Part shown: positions 1-7,924 of the stretch, in pieces
Numbering within the stretch: the stretch's first letter is position 1
Layout of the letters: each line of letters starts with the position of its first letter
Assembly (NCBI RefSeq): GCF_016775705.1
Contig: NZ_CP068760.1
Span: forward strand, 4,650,001 to 4,714,000
Length of the DNA stretch: 64,000 nt
Direction: 5' to 3'
From: Chryseobacterium cucumeris
GTDB taxonomy: Bacteria; Bacteroidota; Bacteroidia; Flavobacteriales; Weeksellaceae
Position numbers and translations under genes: made by a program
The notes under the pieces: model-generated
What the model saw: the letters and a program-made list of their open reading frames with translations, nothing else
Database searches by the model: none
Told to the model about the DNA's origin: nothing

Positions 1-1390
1 CATAATATTTTAATCCAGGCAGTTTTCTGTAGATTCTGTTATTGATGGGTTCAAATGAAGCCATCGAAAATCCCCATTCTCCAAAAGACGGAACATAGGT
101 ATGATACGCTGCAGTGAAAGGAAAAATCTGATTGATTGTTTTCTCAATACACCAGAAAGATTTCGGAGCAAAATAAGGAGAAGTGGTCTGAACCACAATT
201 TTCGTATCAAGGGTTGTCAGCTTCTCTAGTTCTTTATAAAACTGCAGGGAATAGAGCTTTCCTAAGCTGTAATTCGACGGATCAGGAAAGTCGATGATGA
301 TGACGTCAAATTTCTTTTTGCTGTCTTTTACCCAGATGTAAGCGTCTTTATTGATCACCTCCATTCTAGGATTGGAAAGTGAGCTTTGGTTCAGTCTTCG
401 CATGGTTTCATTGGTCTTGAAAAACTGAGTCATTTCCCCGTCAAGATCCACAAGGGTTACTTTTTTAACGTCTTTGTATTTTAAAACTTCTCTTGCTGCA
501 AAACCATCACCACCGCCAAGAATCAGAACGTTATCAATGTTTTTTGCCATAGACATCGCAGGATGTACTAAAGCTTCATGATAACGGTATTCGTCGGTGG
601 ATGAAAACTGCAGGTTGTTGTTTAAATACAGACGGAATTCGTGAGTATTTCTCGTTAAAACAATTCTTTGATAGGGTGAGCTTTTGGTATAGACTACATT
701 TTCACCATATAACTTTTCTTCAGAATAGGATAAAATAGTATCTGAAAAAATGAAAAGCCCCAGAAGAAATGCAAACGCTGCAATAGATTTTACTTTTAAC
801 GATAATGGTTTTGATAATTCCTTTGTAAGATAATAGCAAAGGAATATCGCAATGGAAATATTGATTAACCCAAAAAATAAAGGGGTTTTAACAATCCCTA
901 ATTTTGGAATCAAAACCAACGGGAAAAGAATGGATGCCAGCAAAGCCCCGATATAATCGAATGCAAAGACATTTGAAACTAAATCTTTAAACTGAACCCT
1001 GTCTTTTAAAATATTCATCAGAAGCGGGATTTCCACCCCTACAAGACATCCGGTGAAGAAGACAAAGAGATAGAGAACGCTTTCAAAATGGGCCAGTGTA
1101 TTAAACAGAATAAAAAGTACAACAGAACTGATTCCGCCTACAATTCCTACAAGGATTTCGATCTCAATGAATTTATCTATAAGATTTCCTTTGATGAATT
1201 TTGCAAGGTAGGAACCTACTCCCATTGAGAACAGGTATACTCCGATAATGAAAGAAAACTGCTTTACAGAGTCTCCTAAAAGATAGCTTGCCAGGGCTCC
1301 GGCCACCAGCTCATAAATCAATCCACATGTAGCAATGACGAATACTGAAAACAATAAAAGCAGCTCAAGAGGAATCCTCTTCTTATCCAT
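1..1390 (-). CDS. Membrane-embedded spermidine synthase-like protein (partial, C-terminus off left edge)
   Basis: About 463 residues are visible from the ATG at 1390; the stop lies outside the window. Residues 1-235 form roughly seven hydrophobic segments. The remainder is a spermidine-synthase/SAM-fold domain with the nucleotide-binding motif LILGGGDGFAARE, an acidic VDLDGEM strand and an IIIDFPDPSNY strand where polyamine synthases carry the catalytic Asp and DP pair. The family transfers aminopropyl groups from decarboxylated SAM; this membrane-fused form may act on an envelope or membrane-associated acceptor, which is inference. The start overlaps the DUF350 stop by 8 bases, so translation is probably coupled. 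It is the last visible gene of a five-gene operon that begins with speD, the enzyme making its donor. Confidence 0.85.
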   Translation of the reverse strand, partial: MDKKRIPLELLLLFSVFVIATCGLIYELVAGALASYLLGDSVKQFSFIIGVYLFSMGVGSYLAKFIKGNLIDKFIEIEILVGIVGGISSVVLFILFNTLAHFESVLYLFVFFTGCLVGVEIPLLMNILKDRVQFKDLVSNVFAFDYIGALLASILFPLVLIPKLGIVKTPLFFGLINISIAIFLCYYLTKELSKPLSLKVKSIAAFAFLLGLFIFSDTILSYSEEKLYGENVVYTKSSPYQRIVLTRNTHEFRLYLNNNLQFSSTDEYRYHEALVHPAMSMAKNIDNVLILGGGDGFAAREVLKYKDVKKVTLVDLDGEMTQFFKTNETMRRLNQSSLSNPRMEVINKDAYIWVKDSKKKFDVIIIDFPDPSNYSLGKLYSLQFYKELEKLTTLDTKIVVQTTSPYFAPKSFWCIEKTINQIFPFTAAYHTYVPSFGEWGFSMASFEPINNRIYRKLPGLKYY

Positions 1391-1598
1391 GAATCGCTGC
1401 GCTTATGATCATTGAAATTCCGATAATAAATGCCCCGAAAACAATAGCAATGGCTATATTTTTGTTCTGGGCGATCTCATGCCATGTTTTTTCAGGAGTC
1501 AGTTTTTCAATGATGAAATAACATACAAGTAAAATGGCGATTCCTAAAAATGAATAAAGAACCGAGTTTAGTATGGGTAAGAAATTGATGTTGTCCAT
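1383..1598 (-). CDS. DUF350 family small membrane protein
   Basis: A 71-residue protein with two predicted transmembrane helices (about residues 9-29 and 47-69) joined by a short charged loop (KLTPEKTWHEIAQNKN). The pattern, including the small-residue-rich FGAFIIGISMIISAAIHG helix, fits a single DUF350 (YjfL-type) unit; many family members have two such units. Function is unknown. It sits between a DUF4178 protein and a membrane spermidine synthase, a neighbourhood I recall as recurrent for this family. It overlaps the downstream gene by 8 bases and is separated from the upstream 64-aa gene by 15 bases. Confidence 0.75.
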   Translation of the reverse strand: MDNINFLPILNSVLYSFLGIAILLVCYFIIEKLTPEKTWHEIAQNKNIAIAIVFGAFIIGISMIISAAIHG

Positions 1599-1613
1599 AA
1601 TTTTTATATATTT

Positions 1614-1808
1614 TTATTTGTGATAGTATCTGTAAAATCCTACTCTGGAGTGGCTTCTTGTAGTTCCGTCGCGGTATGTTTCCGTTTTGGCACAGTCGCA
1701 GACCTGATTTCCCCGGTACGTAAGGTATACAAACCAGGTCATGAAAAATCCTCCGATCAGGCAGAGTATCCAGTTTTGTCTTATGTAATTGGTTATATTA
1801 GTTATCAT
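1614..1808 (-). CDS. Small single-pass membrane protein, unknown
   Basis: A 64-residue protein with one hydrophobic helix (about residues 13-32, WILCLIGGFFMTWFVYL) and a polar Arg/Tyr-rich tail containing a CDC motif at about residues 37-39. I do not recognise the family. Its start overlaps the last 11 bases of the DUF4178 gene and the DUF350 gene follows within 15 bases, so it is almost certainly co-expressed with the polyamine-type cluster. It may be an accessory subunit of whatever membrane complex the DUF350 and DUF4178 proteins form; that is inference. Confidence 0.6.
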   Translation of the reverse strand: MITNITNYIRQNWILCLIGGFFMTWFVYLTYRGNQVCDCAKTETYRDGTTRSHSRVGFYRYYHK

Positions 1809-3261
1809 TGGCAGGATAAGGTGAGTTTGAACTATTCTTCCATTTATTCACATTAAAGTAATGTTTTCCTATCCACATTGCCACAAACAGAGCAATCATT
1901 ATGAATAAAATAATTCCGAAGTTCCAGAATGAGACAGGAAGCCATGTTGCTTTGAGCTGTACATAGGTATTGTTTGAAATAAGGTCTGTAGTAAGTCTAA
2001 GGGCTTCAGTATTAATCAGGGAGTCCAGTTTCTGAGTTCCGAATGATGCTTTGGCAAGTCTGATTACTTCCGAGGTATCTTTTTCCAGCGTCTGTCCGTC
2101 TGTAAAAGTCTTGGTCTGCACCTTGAATATATCAGTAACCTCAATTGTTCCTGATTTATCCCGTGAAATCACGACCTTCGAATCAGGAGATGTAAGACCT
2201 GAAAATGAGGGTAAGCCTCCTTCTTTTTCGGCGGAAATAATGAAATGATATTTCCCGGAGCCTACTCCACACAGGTTAAAATCTTCGGACTGGCTTCCTT
2301 CTGTCCAGCTTTCTCCACCTTCGTACCCATGATACTGTTCGATATCTTTGGAGGTATAGATAATTTCGTTGGTATTCTCATTCACAAGGCTTAGCTGAAC
2401 ATTCGCCCAGGAATTATCAACACCTGAAAAAGCATTCACCTTTAACGGAGCTGAACCGCCGGACAAGGTAAAGCTTTTGCTGACCAGCTCTTTGTCTTTT
2501 ACATCTGCAAAATTGATAGTCTCTGCAAAAACGGTTTCGTTCGTTCTTGAAGTGTAGACATACATCTGGAGCAGACAAATCATTAATGCAGCCACACAAA
2601 AGATGTTCACGGCTTGTCTGATATCGAAATAATAGGGCTGAACAATCCCTATTCCCGTATAATAGGGCAGATTAGCTATTTTAAAAGCTTTCTTAACTTC
2701 ATATTTTGAAATGTGAACTCCATAGAAATACTGGCTTTTTCTGCTGGTCTTCTCCTGAGAGATCATACGGGTTCCGTTGACATACTCTTTGTAGGTAGCA
2801 ATGGTGAAATCCAGATGTTCATCAAAAAATCCGGCTGCAGCGTCAATAGTGCATGGAGTATTTTCGTACCACCGGTAGGTTCGTCCGAGATAGGTTGGAA
2901 ATTTTGAATCCTTGCCTTTAAAATCATCAGGATGTATAGAAATCAGGAAAACCCAATGTCCATCGCTCTCACTCAGGAAAGCATCATTTCCTTTGCTGTC
3001 TTTTAAAGAATATTCACGCCAGAAAATACTGTTTCCGTATTTTTTAACAGTAATCGCAACAACCGTATATTCCGTACCGTCAATTTTTCCTTTTTGTCCG
3101 ACATCCAATACAACATTTTCCGTTGGGACTTTCAGATGTTTAATTTTTTTGTTCCAGGCTACATCAATGAGATGGGAGCAGGTCATACAAACGTATTCTT
3201 CAACAGGAAAGGTGAGATCTAATGTATTTTCGGATTCGCATGCTGGGCAGACATAGTGCAT
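1798..3261 (-). CDS. DUF4178 domain membrane protein with N-terminal zinc ribbon
   Basis: 487 residues. The N-terminus has two CxxC knuckles (CPAC at 5-8, CMTC at 25-28), a probable zinc ribbon. Residues about 50-200 match the beta-rich DUF4178 type (GTEYTVVAITVKKYG, WREYSLKD, WVFLISIH). A transmembrane helix follows at about 217-237, then a large probably extracytoplasmic beta-rich region, and a second helix at about 443-464 near the C-terminus. Function is not established. It lies 2 bases downstream of speD and upstream of DUF350 and the membrane spermidine synthase. The zinc ribbon and two-helix architecture suggest a scaffold or regulator at the membrane rather than an enzyme; this is inference. 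Confidence 0.75.
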   Translation of the reverse strand: MHYVCPACESENTLDLTFPVEEYVCMTCSHLIDVAWNKKIKHLKVPTENVVLDVGQKGKIDGTEYTVVAITVKKYGNSIFWREYSLKDSKGNDAFLSESDGHWVFLISIHPDDFKGKDSKFPTYLGRTYRWYENTPCTIDAAAGFFDEHLDFTIATYKEYVNGTRMISQEKTSRKSQYFYGVHISKYEVKKAFKIANLPYYTGIGIVQPYYFDIRQAVNIFCVAALMICLLQMYVYTSRTNETVFAETINFADVKDKELVSKSFTLSGGSAPLKVNAFSGVDNSWANVQLSLVNENTNEIIYTSKDIEQYHGYEGGESWTEGSQSEDFNLCGVGSGKYHFIISAEKEGGLPSFSGLTSPDSKVVISRDKSGTIEVTDIFKVQTKTFTDGQTLEKDTSEVIRLAKASFGTQKLDSLINTEALRLTTDLISNNTYVQLKATWLPVSFWNFGIILFIMIALFVAMWIGKHYFNVNKWKNSSNSPYPANDN

Positions 3262-3263
3262 TT

Positions 3264-3623
3264 TTATCTGTAAATTTTGTGTTTTTGAATGGTATTAGCT
3301 TTAAAATACTGAACCACTTCATCTGCAATCTGCTCTACTTTTGTGGTATTGTCCTGGGTATAATTACAAAGGAAAACATCGAAAGTAAGCTGTTTAAATT
3401 CCGGCCACGTGTGGATACAAAGGTGAGACTCTTTAAGGATCACGGCGGAAGTAAAGCTGTCATTCTCAAAAATATGATTGGTAACGCCTACAATTTCCAC
3501 CTCTTTGGTTTCCAGAATTCCTTCTGTAAACGCCAGAAAACCTTTGCTGTCTAATAACAAATCTTCTGACTCTGTTTCCAAAGTCAGAAGAATATGTAAA
3601 CCTTTACTTGATAATGGTTTCAA
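3264..3623 (-). CDS. speD: S-adenosylmethionine decarboxylase (SpeD, prokaryotic short type)
   Basis: 119 residues, the usual length of the class 1 bacterial proenzyme. The autoprocessing site is present: Glu65-Ser66 in KESHLCIHTWPE, where Ser66 becomes the pyruvoyl group, with His71 and Cys86 (DVFLCNYT) matching the processing His and the proton-donor Cys of the family. The product, decarboxylated SAM, is the aminopropyl donor used by spermidine synthase four genes downstream. The start must be TTG at 3623: an in-frame TAA lies immediately upstream and there is no internal Met before the conserved LHILLTLE strand. It is the first gene of the operon, 20 bases after the ctlX-like gene. Confidence 0.92.
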   Translation of the reverse strand: MKPLSSKGLHILLTLETESEDLLLDSKGFLAFTEGILETKEVEIVGVTNHIFENDSFTSAVILKESHLCIHTWPEFKQLTFDVFLCNYTQDNTTKVEQIADEVVQYFKANTIQKHKIYR

Positions 3624-3643
3624 TTAATTTTTTTGTAAATATA

Positions 3644-4567
3644 TTATTTTTTTGGAAGAAAAACCTCAGCAAGCATACATCTTGCGCTTCCTCCACCATT
3701 TACTTCAATGGTATTCAGGTCTGAATAGATAATTTCGCAGTATTTTTCAATAGCAGCTACCTGTTCCGGAGTTAAAGACTGGTAAGCAGTCTGGCTCATG
3801 ACCAGGAATTTTTTGCCTTCTTTATTCTGAACCTGAAGCATATTTCCGGCAAACTGCTGCATCTGTTCTTCAGAAATTTCAATGATTTCTTTTCCGGATC
3901 CTTTAATAGCTTCCACTACTTTTCCTCTTTCAAGTTCATCATCAATACAGTCAAGGCAGATTACGACAAATTTATCGGCTACACACATCATTACATTGGT
4001 GTGATAGATTGGAAGCCTTTCTGTGCCTACAGTCTGGAAAGAATGGAATACAACGGGAGTAAATCCGTATTTTGTACAGAATTCTCTGAACAGTTTTTCA
4101 TCCAGCCTCAAAGAAACAGAACCGTAAGCAATTTTGTTATCGTGATCAAAAATCATACTTCCTGTTCCTTCCAGAAAGTGTCCTTGGGTTTCAGAGAAAG
4201 ACCAGTCATCAATTTCAGCCACTTCAAACCCTTGATCTTTGATACTTTCGATAATATCTTCTCTTCTTTCCACTCTTCTGTTGGAAGCGAACATCGGGTA
4301 CAAGACCACTTTTCCGTCTTTATGGAAACTTACCCAGTTATTCGGGAAAATAGAATCCGGAGTGTGGGGATCCAACGTATCTTTTATAGTGATTACATTA
4401 ATTCCCTTTTCTCTCAGCTTTCCGACAAAGGTGTTGAATTCTGCCAACGCTTTTGACTGGATATCAGAGCCTGTCTGTTCTACCTGGAAATAATTATTTT
4501 TCGCTGTTTCAGCGTTGTAACCGAATGCAATCGGTTCTATCATTAATACTGTATCTGTTGTTTGCAT
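3644..4567 (-). CDS. CtlX-type arginine/citrulline amidinohydrolase
   Basis: 307 residues of the amidinotransferase/arginine deiminase superfamily. Visible catalytic-type residues are Glu133 in FLEGTGSM, His189 in PIYHTNVMM and Cys297 near the C-terminus (SARCMLAEVF); the PDSIFPNNW segment at 70-78 is typical of the CtlX-like subgroup. Such enzymes hydrolyse guanidino or ureido groups (arginine, citrulline). The exact substrate cannot be read from the sequence. It precedes speD by only 20 bases and shares orientation with a second superfamily member at 5113-6027, suggesting a local arginine/polyamine theme. Confidence 0.8.
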   Translation of the reverse strand: MQTTDTVLMIEPIAFGYNAETAKNNYFQVEQTGSDIQSKALAEFNTFVGKLREKGINVITIKDTLDPHTPDSIFPNNWVSFHKDGKVVLYPMFASNRRVERREDIIESIKDQGFEVAEIDDWSFSETQGHFLEGTGSMIFDHDNKIAYGSVSLRLDEKLFREFCTKYGFTPVVFHSFQTVGTERLPIYHTNVMMCVADKFVVICLDCIDDELERGKVVEAIKGSGKEIIEISEEQMQQFAGNMLQVQNKEGKKFLVMSQTAYQSLTPEQVAAIEKYCEIIYSDLNTIEVNGGGSARCMLAEVFLPKK

Positions 4568-4575
4568 TTTTTCTA

Positions 4576-5123
4576 AGTTTGAGGGTGTTAGTGTATGAGA
4601 GTTTGAGTGTCTGAACAGCGTTTTACAAATTATTATCTTCTTTATTCACCGAAGAAAATGAACACCACTTTTCTGACTGGCTCATCATGTTAACTAACAT
4701 CCCTATTATTTGGTTATACTTGTTGTGCAAATTATTATATTGCTCGTCATTCATATAATGGCAGGCAAAAGCAAACTGAAGCCATGTTTGGGTTTCTCTT
4801 GCTTCACCCTCTGAGTCTGTAAGCTTAGCGATGAAGGATTTTTCATATTTTCTTTTGCCCCAAGCCTCACTAATATTTGCCGTTACAGATCTTGATGATC
4901 TTCTTATCTGATCTGTAAGTGAGTAAAGTTCTTCTTTTGGAAAGGATTTTGAGAGTTCATAAATCAGTTGAGCTGTTTCAAATGATTTTTGATACACTTT
5001 TAAGTCCTGATGAAATCTGATCGTTGACATACATTACTATTTATTTAAAGTTAAAAAAATATTCAAACCAATCAATGCTATCACTCTCAAACCCTAAAAC
5101 TCTCCAACTCAATTACTCTCTCA
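4576..5123. repeat. Inverted GAGTTTGAG-rich flanks around the S23/IVP gene
   Basis: On the plus strand 4576-4612 reads as repeats of GAGTTTGAG, GAGGGTGTTAG and GAGAGTTTGAG. On the minus strand 5123-5078 reads GAGAGTTTTAGGG and TTTGAGAGTGATAG. The match is imperfect but of the same composition and opposite orientation, and similar sequence does not occur elsewhere in this stretch. This is consistent with degenerate ends of a mobile cassette carrying only the four-helix-bundle gene. No target-site duplication is clear. Confidence 0.4.
4623..5030 (-). CDS. Four-helix-bundle protein (S23/IVP family)
   Basis: 135 residues. The N-terminal pattern FHQDLKVYQKSFETAQLIY, followed by LTDQIRRSSRSVTANISEAWG and a final LxFAFACHYM region, is the signature of the 23S rRNA intervening-sequence (IVP/S23) four-helix-bundle family, which also includes Avd-like proteins of diversity-generating elements. 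No reverse transcriptase or rRNA gene is nearby. The gene separates the two amidinohydrolase genes and is bordered by GAGTTTGAG-rich sequence in inverted orientation (4576-4612 and 5078-5123), as if it had moved in as a small cassette. Family assignment is firm; cellular role is unknown. Confidence 0.85.
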   Translation of the reverse strand: MSTIRFHQDLKVYQKSFETAQLIYELSKSFPKEELYSLTDQIRRSSRSVTANISEAWGKRKYEKSFIAKLTDSEGEARETQTWLQFAFACHYMNDEQYNNLHNKYNQIIGMLVNMMSQSEKWCSFSSVNKEDNNL

Positions 5124-6027
5124 CAAGCGGCATTGTAGAGCATCTCAGCAAGCCTCCCATTTTAGAGATTTCTCTGTAAGGAATTTCTTCAACAGTCATT
5201 CCCCACTCGTTTCTCAGGTGGTTATTCATTCTTGTGAATGCTTTGTCTGAAACGACAACATCAGGAGAAATGGAGAAAATATTCGGAAACATTTCAAACA
5301 TTTCTTCATCATTGATATGGAAACAGTTTTCTTCTCCGAAAATATCAATGATTAAACGGTAGTCGCTTTCATCTACAAATCCGTTTTTATAAATAATACA
5401 TTTGTCTTCACCTACCGGATTAAATGTACAATCCAGATGCAGAATGCCTTCAAAAGGAACCTTATCGTTTTTCTTCAGTTCCAGGTCGATGATTCTTTTC
5501 TTCGGAAAATATTCTTTTAAGATTTCAATGGCATATTCATTGGTTCTTGCCGTCTTATAGTTTCTGTAATCTTCACTGAAGCAGGTTCCGATGAAAAGGA
5601 AGTCATTCCATACGATTACATCACCTCCTTCTATATGTGCAGTTTCGGGAAGATTGATGATCTTTCTCCATGCTACTTTTTCAAAAACGCTTTTGTAGGC
5701 TTCCTGCTCGTCTGCTCTGTCTGCAATCACATTGGAAATGATCATTTTATCATCAATTACAAAGGCTACATCTCTTGAAAAAACCTGATTGTAATCTTTG
5801 ATGATGCTGGGACGCAGTACTTCAACGCCATACTTTTTTAAAACCGCTTCAAAAGCGTTCATTTCATTGATAATATCCTCTTCTTTAGGATAAATGTTGT
5901 GTTCGATTGAGTAATATGACTTTGCGTCATAACTTTCCTCTAGTGTGGGAACCGGCCCCAATGAATTAGGCTGGCCCAGAACTACTGACTTCAGCCTGCC
6001 CGTTTCGTTTTTAATGTTTAGTCTCAT
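5113..6027 (-). CDS. Arginine deiminase-superfamily amidinohydrolase
   Basis: 304 residues of the amidinotransferase (pentein) fold. All expected catalytic-site motifs are present: Asp86 (FSRDVAF), His131-Ile-Glu133-Gly-Gly-Asp, His197-Leu-Asp199 and the C-terminal nucleophile Cys296 in GGLLRCSTMPL. Members hydrolyse arginine or methylated arginines, or transfer amidino groups; the short length and intact Cys/His/Glu set fit a hydrolase of the arginine deiminase/dimethylarginase group. The substrate is not resolved. It is upstream of the S23/IVP gene and the ctlX-like gene, all on the minus strand, with a 288-base gap on its upstream side. Confidence 0.8.
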   Translation of the reverse strand: MRLNIKNETGRLKSVVLGQPNSLGPVPTLEESYDAKSYYSIEHNIYPKEEDIINEMNAFEAVLKKYGVEVLRPSIIKDYNQVFSRDVAFVIDDKMIISNVIADRADEQEAYKSVFEKVAWRKIINLPETAHIEGGDVIVWNDFLFIGTCFSEDYRNYKTARTNEYAIEILKEYFPKKRIIDLELKKNDKVPFEGILHLDCTFNPVGEDKCIIYKNGFVDESDYRLIIDIFGEENCFHINDEEMFEMFPNIFSISPDVVVSDKAFTRMNNHLRNEWGMTVEEIPYREISKMGGLLRCSTMPLVRE

Positions 6028-6315
6028 AAAGATTTATGCAATACTACAAATATAAGTAAAGGTCTCTACCTATAAAACTTTTGGATTATTTTATGCATTA
6101 AATTGGGTTCCCAAAATCAATACACTTCAACAAAATTTCCTTGTATATGAGCCAACTGTAGTGAATAGTTCCAAAAACATCTACAACTTACTATTTTCCA
6201 TCTACATAAGAACAAAAAAATAGATAATCATATTATTTAATTTCCTATATTAGTGATATAATTTTCGCGAAATTATAAACCTTAAAATGAACTATTAACA
6301 CCAAAAATCAAAGTC
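6028..6315. other. Intergenic region between divergent amidinohydrolase and peptide genes
   Basis: AT-rich divergent promoter region. The only clear structure is the 10-bp palindrome TTTCGCGAAA at 6263-6272, about 45 bases upstream of the small peptide gene, flanked by AT runs; it could be an operator. A weak TATAATTTT element overlaps it. No further gene or repeat is visible. Confidence 0.4.
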
Positions 6316-6480
6316 ATGAACAAGAACAATCCGGTGCTGAAAAATGCACAAAAGTTAGGAAGAGATCAACAAAAATCCGTAATGGGAGGCGCTCCAATCT
6401 CAACAGGCAGAAGATGCTGTGAATGGGATGATGCAGGAAACTGTTATATCTGGACTTGCGACAGATGCCAGTGTCCTTAA
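6316..6480 (+). CDS. Double-glycine-leader cysteine-rich small peptide
   Basis: A 54-residue ORF. Residues 1-25 look like a bacteriocin-type leader: basic/amphipathic KNAQKLGRDQQKSVMGG ending in Gly24-Gly25. The 29-residue remainder holds six cysteines (34, 35, 43, 48, 51, 53), including a CC pair and a CDRCQC cluster. This is the plan of peptides exported by C39-peptidase ABC transporters (cleavage after GG) or of radical-SAM/RiPP precursors, but no exporter or modification enzyme lies nearby. It stands alone, divergent from its left neighbour, and is followed by a strong hairpin. A second gene with the same plan is at 54108-54362. Function unknown. Confidence 0.7.
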   Translation: MNKNNPVLKNAQKLGRDQQKSVMGGAPISTGRRCCEWDDAGNCYIWTCDRCQCP

Positions 6481-6486
6481 TAAACA

Positions 6487-6518
6487 AAGAAAGCCTGCTT
6501 AAAAAAGCAGGCTTTCTT
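6487..6518. terminator. Terminator hairpin after the small peptide gene
   Basis: Perfect 14-bp stem AAGAAAGCCTGCTT (6487-6500) pairing with 6505-6518, loop AAAA, starting 6 bases after the peptide stop. It can work in both directions. Confidence 0.8.
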
Positions 6519-6539
6519 ATTGAGCTAATTGATATAAAT

Positions 6540-6571
6540 AAAAAATCCCAAAGCATGCTTTGGGATTTTTT
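6540..6571 (-). terminator. gltA terminator (perfect palindrome)
   Basis: A 32-base perfect palindrome, AAAAAATCCCAAAGCA followed directly by its reverse complement, lies just past the citrate synthase stop and ends in a T-run on the minus strand. Confidence 0.85.
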
Positions 6572-6588
6572 TATAGTATAAGCAAATA

Positions 6589-7875
6589 TTATCTGCTTGC
6601 AATATCGATGTAGTTTCTTTGCTGAGCACCTTGGTAAACCTGTCTTGGTCTTCCGATCGGGTCTCCTTTCAGTCTCATTTCTTTCCACTGAGAAATCCAT
6701 CCCGGAAGTCTTCCTAATGCAAACATTACGGTGAACATTTCTGTAGGGATTCCTAACGCTCTGTAGATGATACCTGAGTAGAAGTCTACGTTTGGATATA
6801 GTTTTCTTTCTACGAAGTATTCGTCTTCCAGCGCTACTCTTTCCAGCTGCATTGCAATGTCAAGAGCTTTATCCTGGATACCTAATGCTTTAAGGATATC
6901 GTCAGCAGCTTTCTTGATGATTTTCGCTCTTGGGTCGAAGTTTTTGTACACTCTGTGTCCGAATCCCATTAAACGGAAGTTATCATTCTTATCTTTAGCT
7001 TTAGCAACATATTTAGATACGTCACCACCGTCTTTCTCGATCAGTTCAAGCATTTCGATTACAGCCTGGTTAGCACCACCGTGAAGTGGTCCCCAAAGTG
7101 CAGATACTCCGGCAGAGATAGAAGCGAAAAGACCTGTGTGGGCAGAACCTACCATTCTTACTGTAGAAGTAGAACAGTTTTGTTCGTGGTCTGCGTGAAG
7201 GATTAATAATTTATCTAAAGCATTTACAACTACCGGATCGATTTCGAAATCAGCGTTTGGTAATCTGAATGCCATTTTGTAGAAGTTCTCTACGTAGTTC
7301 AGGTTGTTATCACCGTGGTTTAATGGTAAGCCCTGAGTTTTTCTGTAAGTCCATGCACAAAGGTGAGAGAACTTAGCGATCATAAGCTCAGCAGCGTGAT
7401 CCATTTCTTCTTTAGAGTTTACGTTAACAGCTTTCGGGTTGAAGGCTGTTAAAGCAGACGTTAAAGAAGATAAAACTCCCATAGGGTGAGCAGAACGAGG
7501 AAAAACATCAATGATTTTTTTCATTTCGTCTGCGATGAAGTTGTATTTTTTAATATTGTTGTCGAATGAAGTAAACTGATCCTGAGTAGGTAATTCTCCA
7601 TGTAATAAAAGATACATTACTTCAGTGAAGTTAGATTTTTCAGCAATCTGCTCGATTGGATAACCTCTGTAAAATAATTCTCCTTTATCTCCGTCTAAGT
7701 AAGTGATGTCGCTAATAGTAGCTCCTGTATTTTTGTAACCTAAATCCAGAGTGATTAAACCTGTCTGGTCTCTTAATTTTGAAATATCAATCCCTCTGTC
7801 TCCGATAGTACTATCCACGATTGGATATTCATATGAATTACCGTCGTAATTCAATATTACTTTGTTGTCTGACAT
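6589..7875 (-). CDS. gltA: Citrate synthase
   Basis: 428 residues, the normal length for bacterial hexameric-type citrate synthase. It condenses oxaloacetate with acetyl-CoA in the TCA cycle. Characteristic motifs are visible in order: GYKNTGATISDITYLDGDKG near the N-terminus, FPRSAHPMGVLSS, LLILHADHEQNCSTSTVRM, GPLHGGANQA (with the catalytic His) and GFGHRVYKNFDPRA. It is monocistronic: a promoter lies at 7893-7924 and a palindromic terminator follows the stop. The eno gene is directly upstream in the same orientation but has its own terminator-like hairpin. Confidence 0.97.
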   Translation of the reverse strand: MSDNKVILNYDGNSYEYPIVDSTIGDRGIDISKLRDQTGLITLDLGYKNTGATISDITYLDGDKGELFYRGYPIEQIAEKSNFTEVMYLLLHGELPTQDQFTSFDNNIKKYNFIADEMKKIIDVFPRSAHPMGVLSSLTSALTAFNPKAVNVNSKEEMDHAAELMIAKFSHLCAWTYRKTQGLPLNHGDNNLNYVENFYKMAFRLPNADFEIDPVVVNALDKLLILHADHEQNCSTSTVRMVGSAHTGLFASISAGVSALWGPLHGGANQAVIEMLELIEKDGGDVSKYVAKAKDKNDNFRLMGFGHRVYKNFDPRAKIIKKAADDILKALGIQDKALDIAMQLERVALEDEYFVERKLYPNVDFYSGIIYRALGIPTEMFTVMFALGRLPGWISQWKEMRLKGDPIGRPRQVYQGAQQRNYIDIASR

Positions 7876-7892
7876 TATTTATTTATTTTTTT

Positions 7893-7924
7893 TAAATATA
7901 CCACTTTCCATAAAATACGGCAAA
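7893..7924 (-). promoter_or_regulatory. gltA promoter (Bacteroidetes type)
   Basis: On the minus strand TTTG (7924-7921), 20 bases, then TATATTTA (7900-7893), one mismatch from the TAnnTTTG consensus, about 20 bases before the gltA ATG. Confidence 0.65.

Noticed and set aside
4001..4456. 151-codon plus-strand frame opposite the CtlX-like gene
   Set aside because: Antisense shadow with no start signal or domain.
6314..6700. 128-codon minus-strand frame spanning the peptide gene and the end of gltA
   Set aside because: It crosses two terminators and the gltA stop and has no recognisable domain; the real genes there are the plus-strand peptide and gltA.
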